Origin: a candidate division WOR-3 bacterium
Lineage (GTDB): Bacteria; SDB-A
Direction: 5' to 3'
Assembly: GCA_016926475.1 (NCBI GenBank)
Contig: JAFGON010000073.1
Span: forward strand, 1-64,000
DNA length: 64,000 nucleotides
Shown: positions 33,889 to 43,700 of the stretch, one piece after another
How positions within the stretch are numbered: position 1 is the stretch's first letter
How the letters are laid out: each line of letters starts with the position of its first letter
Notes under the pieces: generated by a model
Told to the model about the DNA's origin: nothing
The model's database searches: none
What the model saw: only the letters and a program-made list of their open reading frames with translations
Position numbers and translations under genes: made by a program

Positions 33889-34884
33889 CTAAGATATCGT
33901 TTTAAAAGTTTTAGCTATAAGCCTTAACTCCTCGAGGTAAAATGATTTCTTGTTCCCCGGGGCAAAAAGATGTACATCTATTACAAATATTCTTCCCTTT
34001 TCTGATAAAATCCAAGACTTGAAAGGACCTCCAATGCTCTTTCGGCTGTTCTGCCATAAACCTGAATAGAAACAGCCGATATCGTCCTCTCCGTAACTTT
34101 CAACAACGCATGAATCGCCTTCGAAAAAAGCTTCCGAGATATTATCTCTGAACAGCTTGAAAGTTTCCGCATCAGGAATTTCGCCCGAAGAGTCTTCAAA
34201 CCAGAAAAAAGACACATAACGGCTTACTGCGTTGTCTGTGCCGCTACGCATGTGCTGAACGGATATCAAATGCCCCTTCTCGACAGATCCTTGAGAATCA
34301 GCAACGACATAATAATAGGGCATCATGACGTCAAAACCGAATTGTGCTCTCGTAGCCAGTGAAAGATTTTCTTGGTATCCTCCAGCGTAAATCATGTATT
34401 CAATTCTTTCCGAAGAAGCTCTGTAGAAGGATTGGAATATTTCTTCACCGTTTTCTTCGACCAATCCGGCGACACTCGAAGTATCGGATTTTAAAACAAT
34501 TATCAGCTGAGGCGATGCCCACACGTCTTGAAAAGATTCCAATTCAGTTGTGGGCTGTATTTTTTCACGAAACAAATTCCACATTTCTTCTCTGTTTTCC
34601 GGGGTGACAATAAACAAAATGTTGTGCCTGCGCCAATAATCGGTTTTCTCTTCCCAGAATAAATCGGGACTCACCCATTCTATGTCGAAAACATGCTCGA
34701 AAGAAGGGTAGTAACGAGTGTCCCAGAGGACTTCCTTGACCTCGTTTTGGCATAATTCCCACGTTGTGCTGTCGGTGACTACCTGAACAATGTCTCTGGG
34801 GCCAAAAGCGTGAGGTCTATAGTTTCCGCTGCAGGAAAATAAAAAACCGCCCAAAACCACCGGAAACAAACAGATTTTTTTCAT
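33889..34884 (-). CDS. DUF4837-like lipoprotein
   Basis: 331 aa lipoprotein; lipobox FLFSC puts Cys at residue 18. After it comes a segment like DUF4837: GPRDIVQVVTDSTTWEL, VLWDTRYYPSFEHVFDIEWV, then a second half repeating the arrangement with QFGFDVMMPYYYVVAD and ISVQHM. DUF4837 occurs in Bacteroidota and related lineages and has no known role. Assignment is from memory of the pattern and is tentative. Its ATG overlaps the C25 peptidase stop (ATGA). Confidence 0.6.
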   Translation of the reverse strand: MKKICLFPVVLGGFLFSCSGNYRPHAFGPRDIVQVVTDSTTWELCQNEVKEVLWDTRYYPSFEHVFDIEWVSPDLFWEEKTDYWRRHNILFIVTPENREEMWNLFREKIQPTTELESFQDVWASPQLIIVLKSDTSSVAGLVEENGEEIFQSFYRASSERIEYMIYAGGYQENLSLATRAQFGFDVMMPYYYVVADSQGSVEKGHLISVQHMRSGTDNAVSRYVSFFWFEDSSGEIPDAETFKLFRDNISEAFFEGDSCVVESYGEDDIGCFYSGLWQNSRKSIGGPFKSWILSEKGRIFVIDVHLFAPGNKKSFYLEELRLIAKTFKTIS

Positions 34885-36908
34885 TTTACGTAAACCAGTC
34901 TTTCAACGCGGGTGCCTGAGGATGAAACAACCGCAAAAACATAAACCCCTGAAGGTTGAGATGTCATATCAACGGTAAAACTATCTGAAAAATACGACGA
35001 GCGCAACATTCTGCCGGAGACATCGAATATTTTCAGTTGGGAAAAACCAGAGGATTGTACGTGCGCCCAATTTTTTTGAAGGCTTATTTGAATTACGTCC
35101 GTTCCGACAAGCGCTACCGGTAAATCTTCTTCGACTTCAGACGTCGTCCCGACAAAACAAAGCGAAGGGTCTCCGAAGTAAGTGCGGTCGAGAAGAGTAT
35201 AAAGATTTCTGTCGTAACCCCCGTAATAATTTATATCCCAAAAAGGTATCAGCTTATTTTTTGAAGCATAGAAAGCAGGGCCTATTTGGTTTATTGAGCT
35301 GTCGAAAACAGCTTCTGCAAACCAGACATTCATATACTCGCTCGGTCCCATGGCCGGAAGAATACCTTCCCAACCGTAGCTCGTGTTAAAATCGCTTATT
35401 ATTCCCCCTCCCCCCTGTTTGTTGAGCAGTGATACTGCCGCGCAGCTGCCTTCATGATAAGCTCCGGTCATGCAGGCAATTGAAGTATGAACCGCGAGTT
35501 TACCCGCGTTTGTCATGTTCGGTATATCATTGTTGTGGAGCATTCTCACATTATTTGAATTGTACCAATAGACGCCGTATCGATTTCCATGGCCCGCTCA
35601 TTGCGTCCATGCGACTCCCTCGTTTACCGAGTCAATAGCTCCCTCGGGGGAGTTGCCGTACAGAGTTTCATACATTTTGACATGGTGCCAATTCGATGGG
35701 AGATGGTCTGCTATTGATTCGCAGACGGCTTCTCCCGTAATTGTGTAATACTGATTTTCGAAAAGAACCGCTCCCGCCAAAAGACTTCTTGTCCTCCATT
35801 GACCCTGAGGCGGGTCCGTCTCGTATTGGCAGATTTTTTCGACATTGACACTGAGCTGCGAAATCGAAGAGACTACAAGTCTTCCGACGAAAACATCTGC
35901 GTACAAATCGAGACTGTCATCTGGCTGTCCGTACCTGTTGTCAGAATTGAAATTCCAATCTCCGTCAAGATCGGCGAAATAGAGGTCAACCGGAGCGCTG
36001 TCGTCATAATATACTCCGTTTGTATCTCTGCAGTTTAAAAATATTTCTCGGGGCTGAAGAAGGTTTTTATCGCCTACTAGCAAGACGAATGTTATTCCAT
36101 CGGTTTGATGCCTTTGAATAATGTAATTCCTGATTTTTTCAGGAAGATCAGAACCGCTAACCGAAGACGAAATCATCTCCTTTGACGCTGTGTCGCAGAC
36201 AAGACCCCTGCTCGACTTGTGGCTGACAAGAGAATCAATAGCAGCTGTCGCCAAGTAGCTTGAGGGCGCTATGATGAGGTAATCGAAATTGCCATCACGG
36301 ACTGAAGGTGACCATTGATGAAGCATTTCCGGATTGCACACAATCCCGCTAATTATCTTTTTGTGTATTTCAAAAGCGAGAGGAGTCAGATTTTGAGTCG
36401 CGGAGGTTCTGTCGTATTCGACCGTGATGGTCACATTTTCGTGCATCGTCAATTCGCCTGTCTGGGGATACCAGCTGTATGGAACAAGTAAAACACTGAG
36501 AATTTTAAAACCAGCCTGGTTGCCAAAATGGCTATTCTGGAGAATACTTGCGGGATACTTTTCAAAACCGTCGTAAACCGACGGGTCTGTTCTCATGAAA
36601 ACCTCTTGTCTCATCCCGAGAGGAGCCTGAACCAGGGCTGGCAGAGGCAAGGGCACATAACCTACGAAGCATGGATCTGATCCTTCTGTTTTGATGCTTT
36701 TGAGTTCGGCGTCGTAGGGAAGGAGAATCTGCAAACGTTTTGCAGGCAAGACAGGGAGAAAAGCTCTTCCAAAATAGTCCAGGTCTAGTGCTGAAATCAA
36801 AGTGTATTCACCATAGCCAGTCAGTGAAGTGTTGTCCGCGTCCAAATTTACCCTAACGGAATAGCTAAATGTTTGGATTATACAGAACAATGACAAAAAA
36901 AAGCCCAT
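34881..36908 (-). pseudogene. C25 (gingipain-like) peptidase interrupted by an in-frame UGA
   Basis: 675 codons including a TGA at 35600-35598 (codon 437), with the same frame open on both sides. Signal peptide at residues 1-16 or so, a propeptide-like domain to about 210, the C25 domain (FDYLIIAPSSYL, FVLLVGDKNLL, DLYFADLDGDWNFNSDNRYG, VFVGRL), then EGVAWTQ-UGA-AGHGNRYG: the stop is three codons before the catalytic His. The catalytic Cys follows in HTSIACMTGA, and the last 75 residues are a T9SS type A sorting domain (LKIFDVSGRML, SGVYVFAVVS). Either a one-base nonsense mutation (TGG or TGT/TGC to TGA), a sequence error, or recoding. A weak hairpin follows the UGA, but it does not meet the SECIS rules. 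Confidence 0.75.
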
Positions 36909-37047
36909 GGTTTACTCCTTATCATTAGAGTATGAAAACACACTAAATCCTTAAGTTATTGCAACGTAAAGTATAGCATGTTTTAATTATATTTGAATAT
37001 ACTATAAGTTTTGGTTTGTGAATATACAAAACTTCGCGGAGAAAAAT

Positions 37048-37590
37048 ATGTTTGATTTGAAAGCTTTTCTAACGCCTTACCCTAAAAAAGGGGACAGACT
37101 GCTTGAGATAAACCCATGCTCGAAGAGGATCAAACTTTTTACCGACATGGGTTTTTCCGTCACGGGTTTGGACATGAATTTAGACAACCTTCAACTTTGT
37201 CAAAAATTGTCTCCCCGCGCTTTAATGAAATACGGCAGTCTTCTATTTTCGCCTTTCGGCAACCATGAGAAGTTCGACGTAATCGTATTTTTCGGAGTTC
37301 TTTCGGGAATGATGTATGACGAATCTAAATCTTTCATCTACTCAGTGAGCTCGACATTGAAGGAAAAGGGGTTGGCTGTTTTTACTTTACCGAAAATCGG
37401 CTTTCATCCGCCTTGGTGGGAAGAAGGAGAATTAATAAACTACGGCCGGTTGGCTTGTACACCGCCTTACACTGGGGAAGTATTTTGCGATTACGACATG
37501 GAAACAATCAGAAAGTTCATGCTCGATTTTACAGACATCAATTTTCAAGAGGTCGGAAATCTTATAATCGCGAAAGCAGTGAAATTCTGA
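37048..37590 (+). CDS. SAM-dependent methyltransferase-like protein
   Basis: 180 aa from the ATG at 37048 behind GGAG; a GTG at 37018 would add ten residues. Weak class I methyltransferase pattern: RLLEINPCSKRIKLFTDMG (motif I degenerate, without GxGxG), VTGLDMNLDNL (acidic strand 2 end), FDVIVFFGVLSGM (motif IV region) and TLKEKGLAVFTLP. The missing glycine loop leaves activity uncertain. Ends with the TGA that overlaps the putative CTG start of ligA. Confidence 0.6.
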   Translation: MFDLKAFLTPYPKKGDRLLEINPCSKRIKLFTDMGFSVTGLDMNLDNLQLCQKLSPRALMKYGSLLFSPFGNHEKFDVIVFFGVLSGMMYDESKSFIYSVSSTLKEKGLAVFTLPKIGFHPPWWEEGELINYGRLACTPPYTGEVFCDYDMETIRKFMLDFTDINFQEVGNLIIAKAVKF

Positions 37591-39578
37591 AAGACGTCCT
37601 CGCCGAAATTGAAAGTCTTAGAGATACTATAAGGAAAAGGGATTACGAATACTACGTATTAGACAGCCCCACCATAACGGACGAGGCTTACGACAGGCTG
37701 TTTTCCAAGCTTAAAAAACTTGAAGAAGAAAACCCCGAATTCAAGACTCCTGATTCACCGACTCAGAGGGTCGGGGAAAAACCGTCCGGAAAATTTAACC
37801 AGGTCAAGCATAAAATTCCCATGCTCTCACTCGACAACACTTATACTTTCGAAGAAATTGAGGATTTCGACAAGAGAATAAAAGAGGCTTTATCCTCAAG
37901 ATCGATACAATACGTAGTCGAGCCGAAAATTGACGGAGTCGCTGTTTCTGTAATTTACAAAAATGGAGTCTATAAAGCCGGAATCACGAGAGGAGACGGA
38001 AATGAAGGCGACGATATCACCGCCAACATAAAGACCATCAAATCCCTGCCTCTCAAACTGATCTCTTCTGCCGATTTCCCGCAAATCCTCGAAATTAGAG
38101 GCGAAGTCTACATGAGAACCGAAATTCTCCTAAAACTCAACAGAGAAAGAGAAGAAAGCGGACAAGAGCTTTTCGCCAACACGAGAAACGCCGCAGCGGG
38201 TTCTTTGAAAAACCTCGATCCTTCAGTCGTCTCTTCGCGCGAGCTCGACATCCTTTTTCACACTGTCGTGGGAGATAGCTGGGAAAAACATTCGGAAGCT
38301 GTCGCTAGGCTGCACGATTTCGGACTGCCAGTATTTTTCCCGTCGAAGGTTTTGAATGGAGTGGATGAAATTATTGAAGAGTGCAAATCATGGGAGAAAA
38401 AACGCGATGATCTACGTTTCGGAGTCGATGGCTTGGTTGTAAAAGTTGACGACATAAACCTCAGACGAATTCTCGGACAGACAATGCGATCCCCAAGGTG
38501 GGCTATAGCCTATAAATTTCCAACTGAAAGGGCTAAGACGAAGATCAACAAAATAGTCGTTCAAGTTGGAAGGACAGGTTTTTTGACCCCTGTGGCTCTC
38601 ATGGTTCCTGTGAGATTAAAAGGGACCGTCATATCGCGCGCTTCACTATACAACGCCGACGAAATCGAGAGACTCGGAGTGAGAGTCGGAGACGAGGTTC
38701 TGATTGAAAAGGGGGGGGAAATTATCCCGAAAGTCGTGGAAGTGTTGAGCCATGAAGACAGATCAAAACCTTTTAAAATGCCCAAAAACTGTCCAGTCTG
38801 CGGAAGTGAAGTAGTCCACTACGAAGGGGAAACCGCATACAGGTGCATTTCCCCAGCCTGCCCGGCTCAGCTCAAAGCCAAAATTCTGCACTTTGTCTCA
38901 AGAGGAGCTATGGACATTGAGGGCATCGGAGAAAAATTTGCCGAAAAACTCGTTGAAAAAAGCCTTGTCCTGGATCCGGCTGACCTTTATTTCCTTAAAA
39001 AAGACGACATTTCGAATATCGAAAGGATGGGAGAAAAGTCGACGGATAACATAATTCAATCGATTATAAAGAGTAAATCTGCTCCTTTTCACAAAGTAAT
39101 CACCGCAATAGGAATACCCAACGTCGGAGTGAAAACGGCGAAGAATCTCGCCTTGCATTTTTCCTCAATCAGAGATTTGTCCAATGTTTCAACTGAAAAA
39201 TTGGTTGAAATTCCTGACATAGGACCTATAGTCTCAAAAGCGATTGTCGATTTTTTCAAACTCAATACAACCAAAAAAATGATCGACAAACTCGAATTAG
39301 CCAATGTGAAATTGAAATCTGAAGGACAAATTTCTTCGGGCGGCATTCTCGGAGACAAAACATTCGTAATAACCGGCACATTGTCAAACCCTCGCGAATA
39401 CATTAAAGAAATCATTGAAAATTCCGGAGGTAAAGTCACATCTTCGCTGAGTCTGAAAACAGATTATCTATTATGCGGTGAATACCCGGGATCCAAACTA
39501 AAAAAAGCTAAGGAACTCGGTGTCAAAATAATCGGAGAAAAGGAATTTTTGGAACTTCTCAAAAGCCAGCCCTCGTGA
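37587..39578 (+). CDS. ligA: NAD-dependent DNA ligase LigA, probable CTG start
   Basis: 663 aa, normal LigA length (about 670). Ia domain (RDYEYYVLDSPTITDEAYD), adenylation domain with catalytic Lys in VEPKIDGVA, OB fold, Cys4 zinc finger (CPVCGSEV...CISPACP), helix-hairpin-helix repeats and a C-terminal BRCT domain (LGDKTFVITGTLSNPREYI). There is no in-frame ATG, GTG or TTG between codon 37413, deep in the previous gene, and the conserved Ia region. CTG at 37587 overlaps the upstream stop as CTGA and gives the expected N-terminus; ATT at 37584 is the other choice. Confidence 0.93.
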   Translation: MKDVLAEIESLRDTIRKRDYEYYVLDSPTITDEAYDRLFSKLKKLEEENPEFKTPDSPTQRVGEKPSGKFNQVKHKIPMLSLDNTYTFEEIEDFDKRIKEALSSRSIQYVVEPKIDGVAVSVIYKNGVYKAGITRGDGNEGDDITANIKTIKSLPLKLISSADFPQILEIRGEVYMRTEILLKLNREREESGQELFANTRNAAAGSLKNLDPSVVSSRELDILFHTVVGDSWEKHSEAVARLHDFGLPVFFPSKVLNGVDEIIEECKSWEKKRDDLRFGVDGLVVKVDDINLRRILGQTMRSPRWAIAYKFPTERAKTKINKIVVQVGRTGFLTPVALMVPVRLKGTVISRASLYNADEIERLGVRVGDEVLIEKGGEIIPKVVEVLSHEDRSKPFKMPKNCPVCGSEVVHYEGETAYRCISPACPAQLKAKILHFVSRGAMDIEGIGEKFAEKLVEKSLVLDPADLYFLKKDDISNIERMGEKSTDNIIQSIIKSKSAPFHKVITAIGIPNVGVKTAKNLALHFSSIRDLSNVSTEKLVEIPDIGPIVSKAIVDFFKLNTTKKMIDKLELANVKLKSEGQISSGGILGDKTFVITGTLSNPREYIKEIIENSGGKVTSSLSLKTDYLLCGEYPGSKLKKAKELGVKIIGEKEFLELLKSQPS

Positions 39579-39589
39579 AATAAACACAG

Positions 39590-40054
39590 TTACTGCATCA
39601 GTTTCGCGGGAACGCCTGCCACAACGGAATTTTCGGGGACGTCTTTGGTAACTACAGCTCCGGCTCCTATTACGGAGTTTGCGCCGATAGTGACTCCGCA
39701 CAGGATCGTCGCCCCACTGCCCACCGAAACACCCTTGCGTACGTATGTCCGGACACAAGACCAGTCATCCTCGGTTTTCAACGATCCGTCGTCGTTGACG
39801 GCTTTCGGATACTTGTCGTTGATGAAAGTCACTCCGTGACCTATGAAGCAGCAATCCTCAATTACAACACCTTCACATATAAAAGTGTGGCTGGATATTT
39901 TGCAGTTTTTACCCACCTTTGCATTTTTCTGTATTTCGACGAAAGCGCCAATTTTTGTTCCGTCTCCAATATCACATCCGTAAAGATTGACGAAATTGAA
40001 TATTTTGACGTCTTTTCCAAGTTTTACATCTTCTGAAATCACACAGTAATTCAT
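39590..40054 (-). CDS. Hexapeptide-repeat sugar acyltransferase (WlbB/FdtC type)
   Basis: 154 aa left-handed beta-helix acyltransferase. Repeats include VKLGKDVKIFNFVNLYGCDIG, IGAFVEIQKNAKVGKNCKI and VSVGSGATILCGVTIGANSVIGAGAVV, with the end motif AGVPAKLM. The GHGVTFINDKYPKA segment, with its His and Asn-Asp, is typical of amino-sugar N-acetyltransferases that make lipopolysaccharide or glycoprotein sugars. It shares four bases with the formyltransferase gene upstream, so both may decorate the same amino-sugar. Confidence 0.82.
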   Translation of the reverse strand: MNYCVISEDVKLGKDVKIFNFVNLYGCDIGDGTKIGAFVEIQKNAKVGKNCKISSHTFICEGVVIEDCCFIGHGVTFINDKYPKAVNDDGSLKTEDDWSCVRTYVRKGVSVGSGATILCGVTIGANSVIGAGAVVTKDVPENSVVAGVPAKLMQ

Positions 40055-40704
40055 TTAGAATCTCCTTTGCCCAGAGAGATTTCTCTCGTGAAATCGCTTC
40101 TTTCTTCCAAAAAGCGTCTGTCATAAGCGCTGTGATAACCTGCTTTTCCCCCGTCTTGAACTACAGGTTCGATTAAATCAATTTTTTCTATCGTGTGAAG
40201 AAACAAAATCCAGGCATAATCAAGAGTCCTTCTGTACACGTCCCTGACTTCTTCAATTCGAGGAAATATCTTGAATTTAACCATGGATATAATAGGTCCG
40301 GTGTCAATTCCCTCGTCTACCAAATGTATTGTGGCACCGTGAAATTCTTCTTCGTTTTTCAGCGCCCAATTGATAGGATTCAGACCTCTGTATTCCGGAA
40401 GCAGACCGGGATGAATGTTTATCATCTTTTCAAATCTTTCGAGAAAATCCTTCTTGAAAATCCTGTCGTAAAAAATCGAAACACCCAAATCACACTTGCC
40501 CTGGAAATCGACATCACTGTATTCACCCGATTCAACAAGGGATATGCCGCTTAAGCGGCAGAATTCGGATAGAGATTCCGTCCATTCTGGTTCCGGAATC
40601 ACGGGCACGACGCACAAAAGGTCATATAAAGAGTTTTTCCTGAAATAATCCGCGATTTTCAGAGAGAGTGAACCCTTACCGAAAAGTATTACTCTTTTTT
40701 TCAT
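40051..40704 (-). CDS. Formyltransferase family protein, sugar N-formyltransferase-like
   Basis: 217 aa. Formyltransferase core with NIHPGLLPEYRGLNP (catalytic Asn and His) and HLVDEGIDTGPII (catalytic Asp), which transfers formyl from 10-formyl-THF to an amine. The short length without the Fmt C-terminal domain, and an adjacent sugar acetyltransferase, favour a nucleotide-amino-sugar substrate over Met-tRNA or GAR. Its 5' end overlaps the cyclase gene by 29 bases. Confidence 0.78.
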   Translation of the reverse strand: MKKRVILFGKGSLSLKIADYFRKNSLYDLLCVVPVIPEPEWTESLSEFCRLSGISLVESGEYSDVDFQGKCDLGVSIFYDRIFKKDFLERFEKMINIHPGLLPEYRGLNPINWALKNEEEFHGATIHLVDEGIDTGPIISMVKFKIFPRIEEVRDVYRRTLDYAWILFLHTIEKIDLIEPVVQDGGKAGYHSAYDRRFLEERSDFTREISLGKGDSK

Positions 40705-43700
40705 TTTTCAGTTGTTCAATACTGCTGATTATCGTTTTTTTCAACCTCTCATCCCTATGCTTCTCTGAGGATTTAAGTGATTTTTTAAAACTTGCAATAG
40801 CTTCGGCTTTCCCACCTTTAACCCTGTAAGCTTCGCCGATGTTGAATAGAATAACTGTTTCTTCAGCTGAATTCGAAGCCAAAGCGATAGACAGAGCTTC
40901 TTTGTAAAAAGAAAGCGCTTTCTCCAAATCGCTTTCAAAAAGAGCCCCCATGGTCGTAAGTGTCCGCATTAGACCTAACTTTGCTTCGGTTTTCCTGTAA
41001 AGGTCTATCGATTCAGAGAGCAAAGCCTCTGCTTTCTCCTTTTCTCCTATCTTCATCTGTATAGACCCCATGTTGTGAAGCGAGGAAGCTTGACCCGAAA
41101 GGTCTCCTATTTTCTTTTTTATGCCATAGGATTTTTTGAAAGAAGACAGAGATTTTTTTACAAGACCTCTGTTGAGGTAGTTTATTCCGAGATTGTTGTA
41201 AACACCGGCTTGAAGTCTTTTGTTTTTCCTGAATTCTTTGATATTTTCGCATTTGATCAAACATTTTTCGGAATTTTCATAATCCCCAACTAGATTGAAG
41301 ACTGCGGACATGTTCATCAATATTTTAATCTGCCCCAAAGCCAATGAATTTTTTGTCGCTATTTCAAGGGCTTCTTCGTATTTTTCGAGAGCTTCATTTA
41401 ATTTGTTTTGATTTCTGAGAATCAGGCCTTGAAGGTTTTCCATGTCGAGAAAAGTTTCTGTCGAGGATTTTTTGTTTATGATACCTGCGCTCCTCTTTAG
41501 AGTTTTCTCCGCTTTCAAGATATCGCCCATAGCCAATTCCACTCCAGCCTTGTTGACGAGAATTATTGAAACCAGTTCCGAATTTTTGACCTTTTTGGCT
41601 GAGGCAAGTGCATTTTTAAGAGCTTTCAAAGCATGCGATTTTTCACCTTTCATTTCGAGTATCTTGGATAATTGAAGAGTCGTATGGGAGTACTGCTCTT
41701 CGTTCGATTTTTTTCTGTGAAACACCGCGATCTCCGAAAAAATCTTTTTTGCCTCCTCAAGGGCGTATTTCTCGACGAGGTTTTCAGCGTGCACTTTAGC
41801 CCAATAAAGCCATTTATCCGTCAAACCGCACCTTTTAGCCTGCTCGTATATTCTCGCCGTTTCCGTTTCACGGTTCGCTTCCATTGCGGCAAGAGCTTTC
41901 CTGTGAAGCTCTTTGCGTTCTGATGGCATCAAGAGGTTGTAAGCAGCTTCTTGAAGCAGATTATGTGAAAAAGACAGGTAGTTGCCACCTTTTTCAACGA
42001 AGACATTTTTATCAATAGCTTCAATCAAATATTGATCTAAATCCTGACTTTTCAACCCATCGAGTTTTTCGAGTATTCTTTTAAAAAAAGCATACCCCAG
42101 GACAGATGCTGTTTTTACTGTTTCTTTCGTGTAATTCTCGAGAGAGTCTATTCGCGAAGTCAAAACGCCGTAGATGGTCCTCGGGAGTTTTGTCTGTGGG
42201 ATTTCCTTCTCTTTTACGTTTTCTTTCAATGAAATTGCAAGCTGTTCCGCGAAAAAAGGATTGCCCTGGGATTTTTGTATTAACGTTTTTGCAATCTCGG
42301 ATTTTCCATACAAGCCATAGTGCCCGATTATCGTCTCAATAATTTTTTTATTAAGCGATTTTAGGTCTATCTCCGCGTATTTGTTTTTGCATATCAAGTC
42401 CTTGACCCAATCAACTTTTCTCGAAACGAGAATTATGCCGATTTTCATGTCTTTTTTAGCGCGGATGATTTTCTCGATGAATTTTCTCGACAATTCGTCT
42501 ATAAACTGAAAATCATCGACAACCACTACGGCTTTTTTACCGGAAGATTTTTCTTCTATCAATCTTGTAAGGCAATAGATCTGTATCTGAAGCCTCCCAG
42601 CTTCATCGGTCTGTTCGTATAAGCTGTTGGAAATTTTATATCCGCACATCGAAGCTATGAAGCTCGAATAAGGATTCAAATCTAAAAAATTTCCCTGAAG
42701 CTTGTTTTGTATGTCTTTGATTAAGCTCTTTCTTTTATCATCGGTGATCCCCATGAACTCTTTAAGCCAAGGTTTAAAAGGATTCCAGGGTTCGCTAACA
42801 GTGCCATCGCATTTAAGTCTCGTGACATCATATCCAGCATCAAGGCTTTTCAAAAATTCTTCTACGAGTCTTGTCTTTCCGATACCTACTTCTCCGGTAA
42901 TGAAAATCGGATTTTTCCCGTCTTTTCCCAAAACCGTTTCCAGTGATTTTGAAAGCTCGGATATGTCTTTTTTTCTTCCGGTAAACGGAGTGTGGTACCT
43001 TTGGTTCGAGAGCTTTTTCAATTCTCTTAGTGAAAACAACTTTTGAGGTCCTTTTTTCCCCTTCAGTGACTCAGTTTTCTTCAAGTCAAAAACAGCTATG
43101 TCAGTTGAGAAATTAACTAAATTAACAGACACAAGAACTTCTCCCTTGTCCGCGGTTGACATTATTCGAGCGGCTGTATTGACAGAGTCTCCAATCACCG
43201 TCCATTCGTTCCTGAAAACACAGCCTGTCAAACCAGCGTAAGCGAGCCCGTAATCGACTCCGATTTTGGCTTCAGGAAATTTCGATATCATCTCGATGCA
43301 AAATTTTAGGGAAAGCAGGTCGGCGTTCTCACGGGCTTTTGGAGCGCCGAAAACAACAAGGGCAGTAAGACCTTTGTCGTTGTACTCAATTTTGTTGAAA
43401 TAGCCCCAATATTTTTTTGATAGTTCAAAACAGACTTTTGAAGCTATGTCGATTGACTTGTGTGAAGAGTCTTCTCCAAACTTCACAAAAACCGTCACAA
43501 TCATCCTGATTTCGGATCTGAGAGAAGCAGCGAATATTTCCTCGGGGAAAAAATGTTTTTGAACTGTTTCAAGTTGTGTTCCATGATCTTCAAAAGTCAA
43601 CATCTTTTGCGAATTTGAGCAATTTCCGATGGAGGGATTTTCGGCGGCAAAAGCTTTTCTCACCGCTTCACCGGAAAAATAATAAAATGATCTTTCAGCG

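Noticed and set aside
35565-35600. SECIS element for the C25 peptidase UGA
   Set aside because: A stem of about seven pairs with a bulge can be drawn (CCA-UGGA with UCUA-UUGG), but it begins only five bases after UGA, has a 13-base loop opening with AA, and shares nothing with the clear fdhA element.
37413-37586. N-terminal extension of LigA from the TTG at 37413
   Set aside because: This stretch is the methyltransferase gene in another frame; its translation is Arg/His-rich and unlike any LigA N-terminus.
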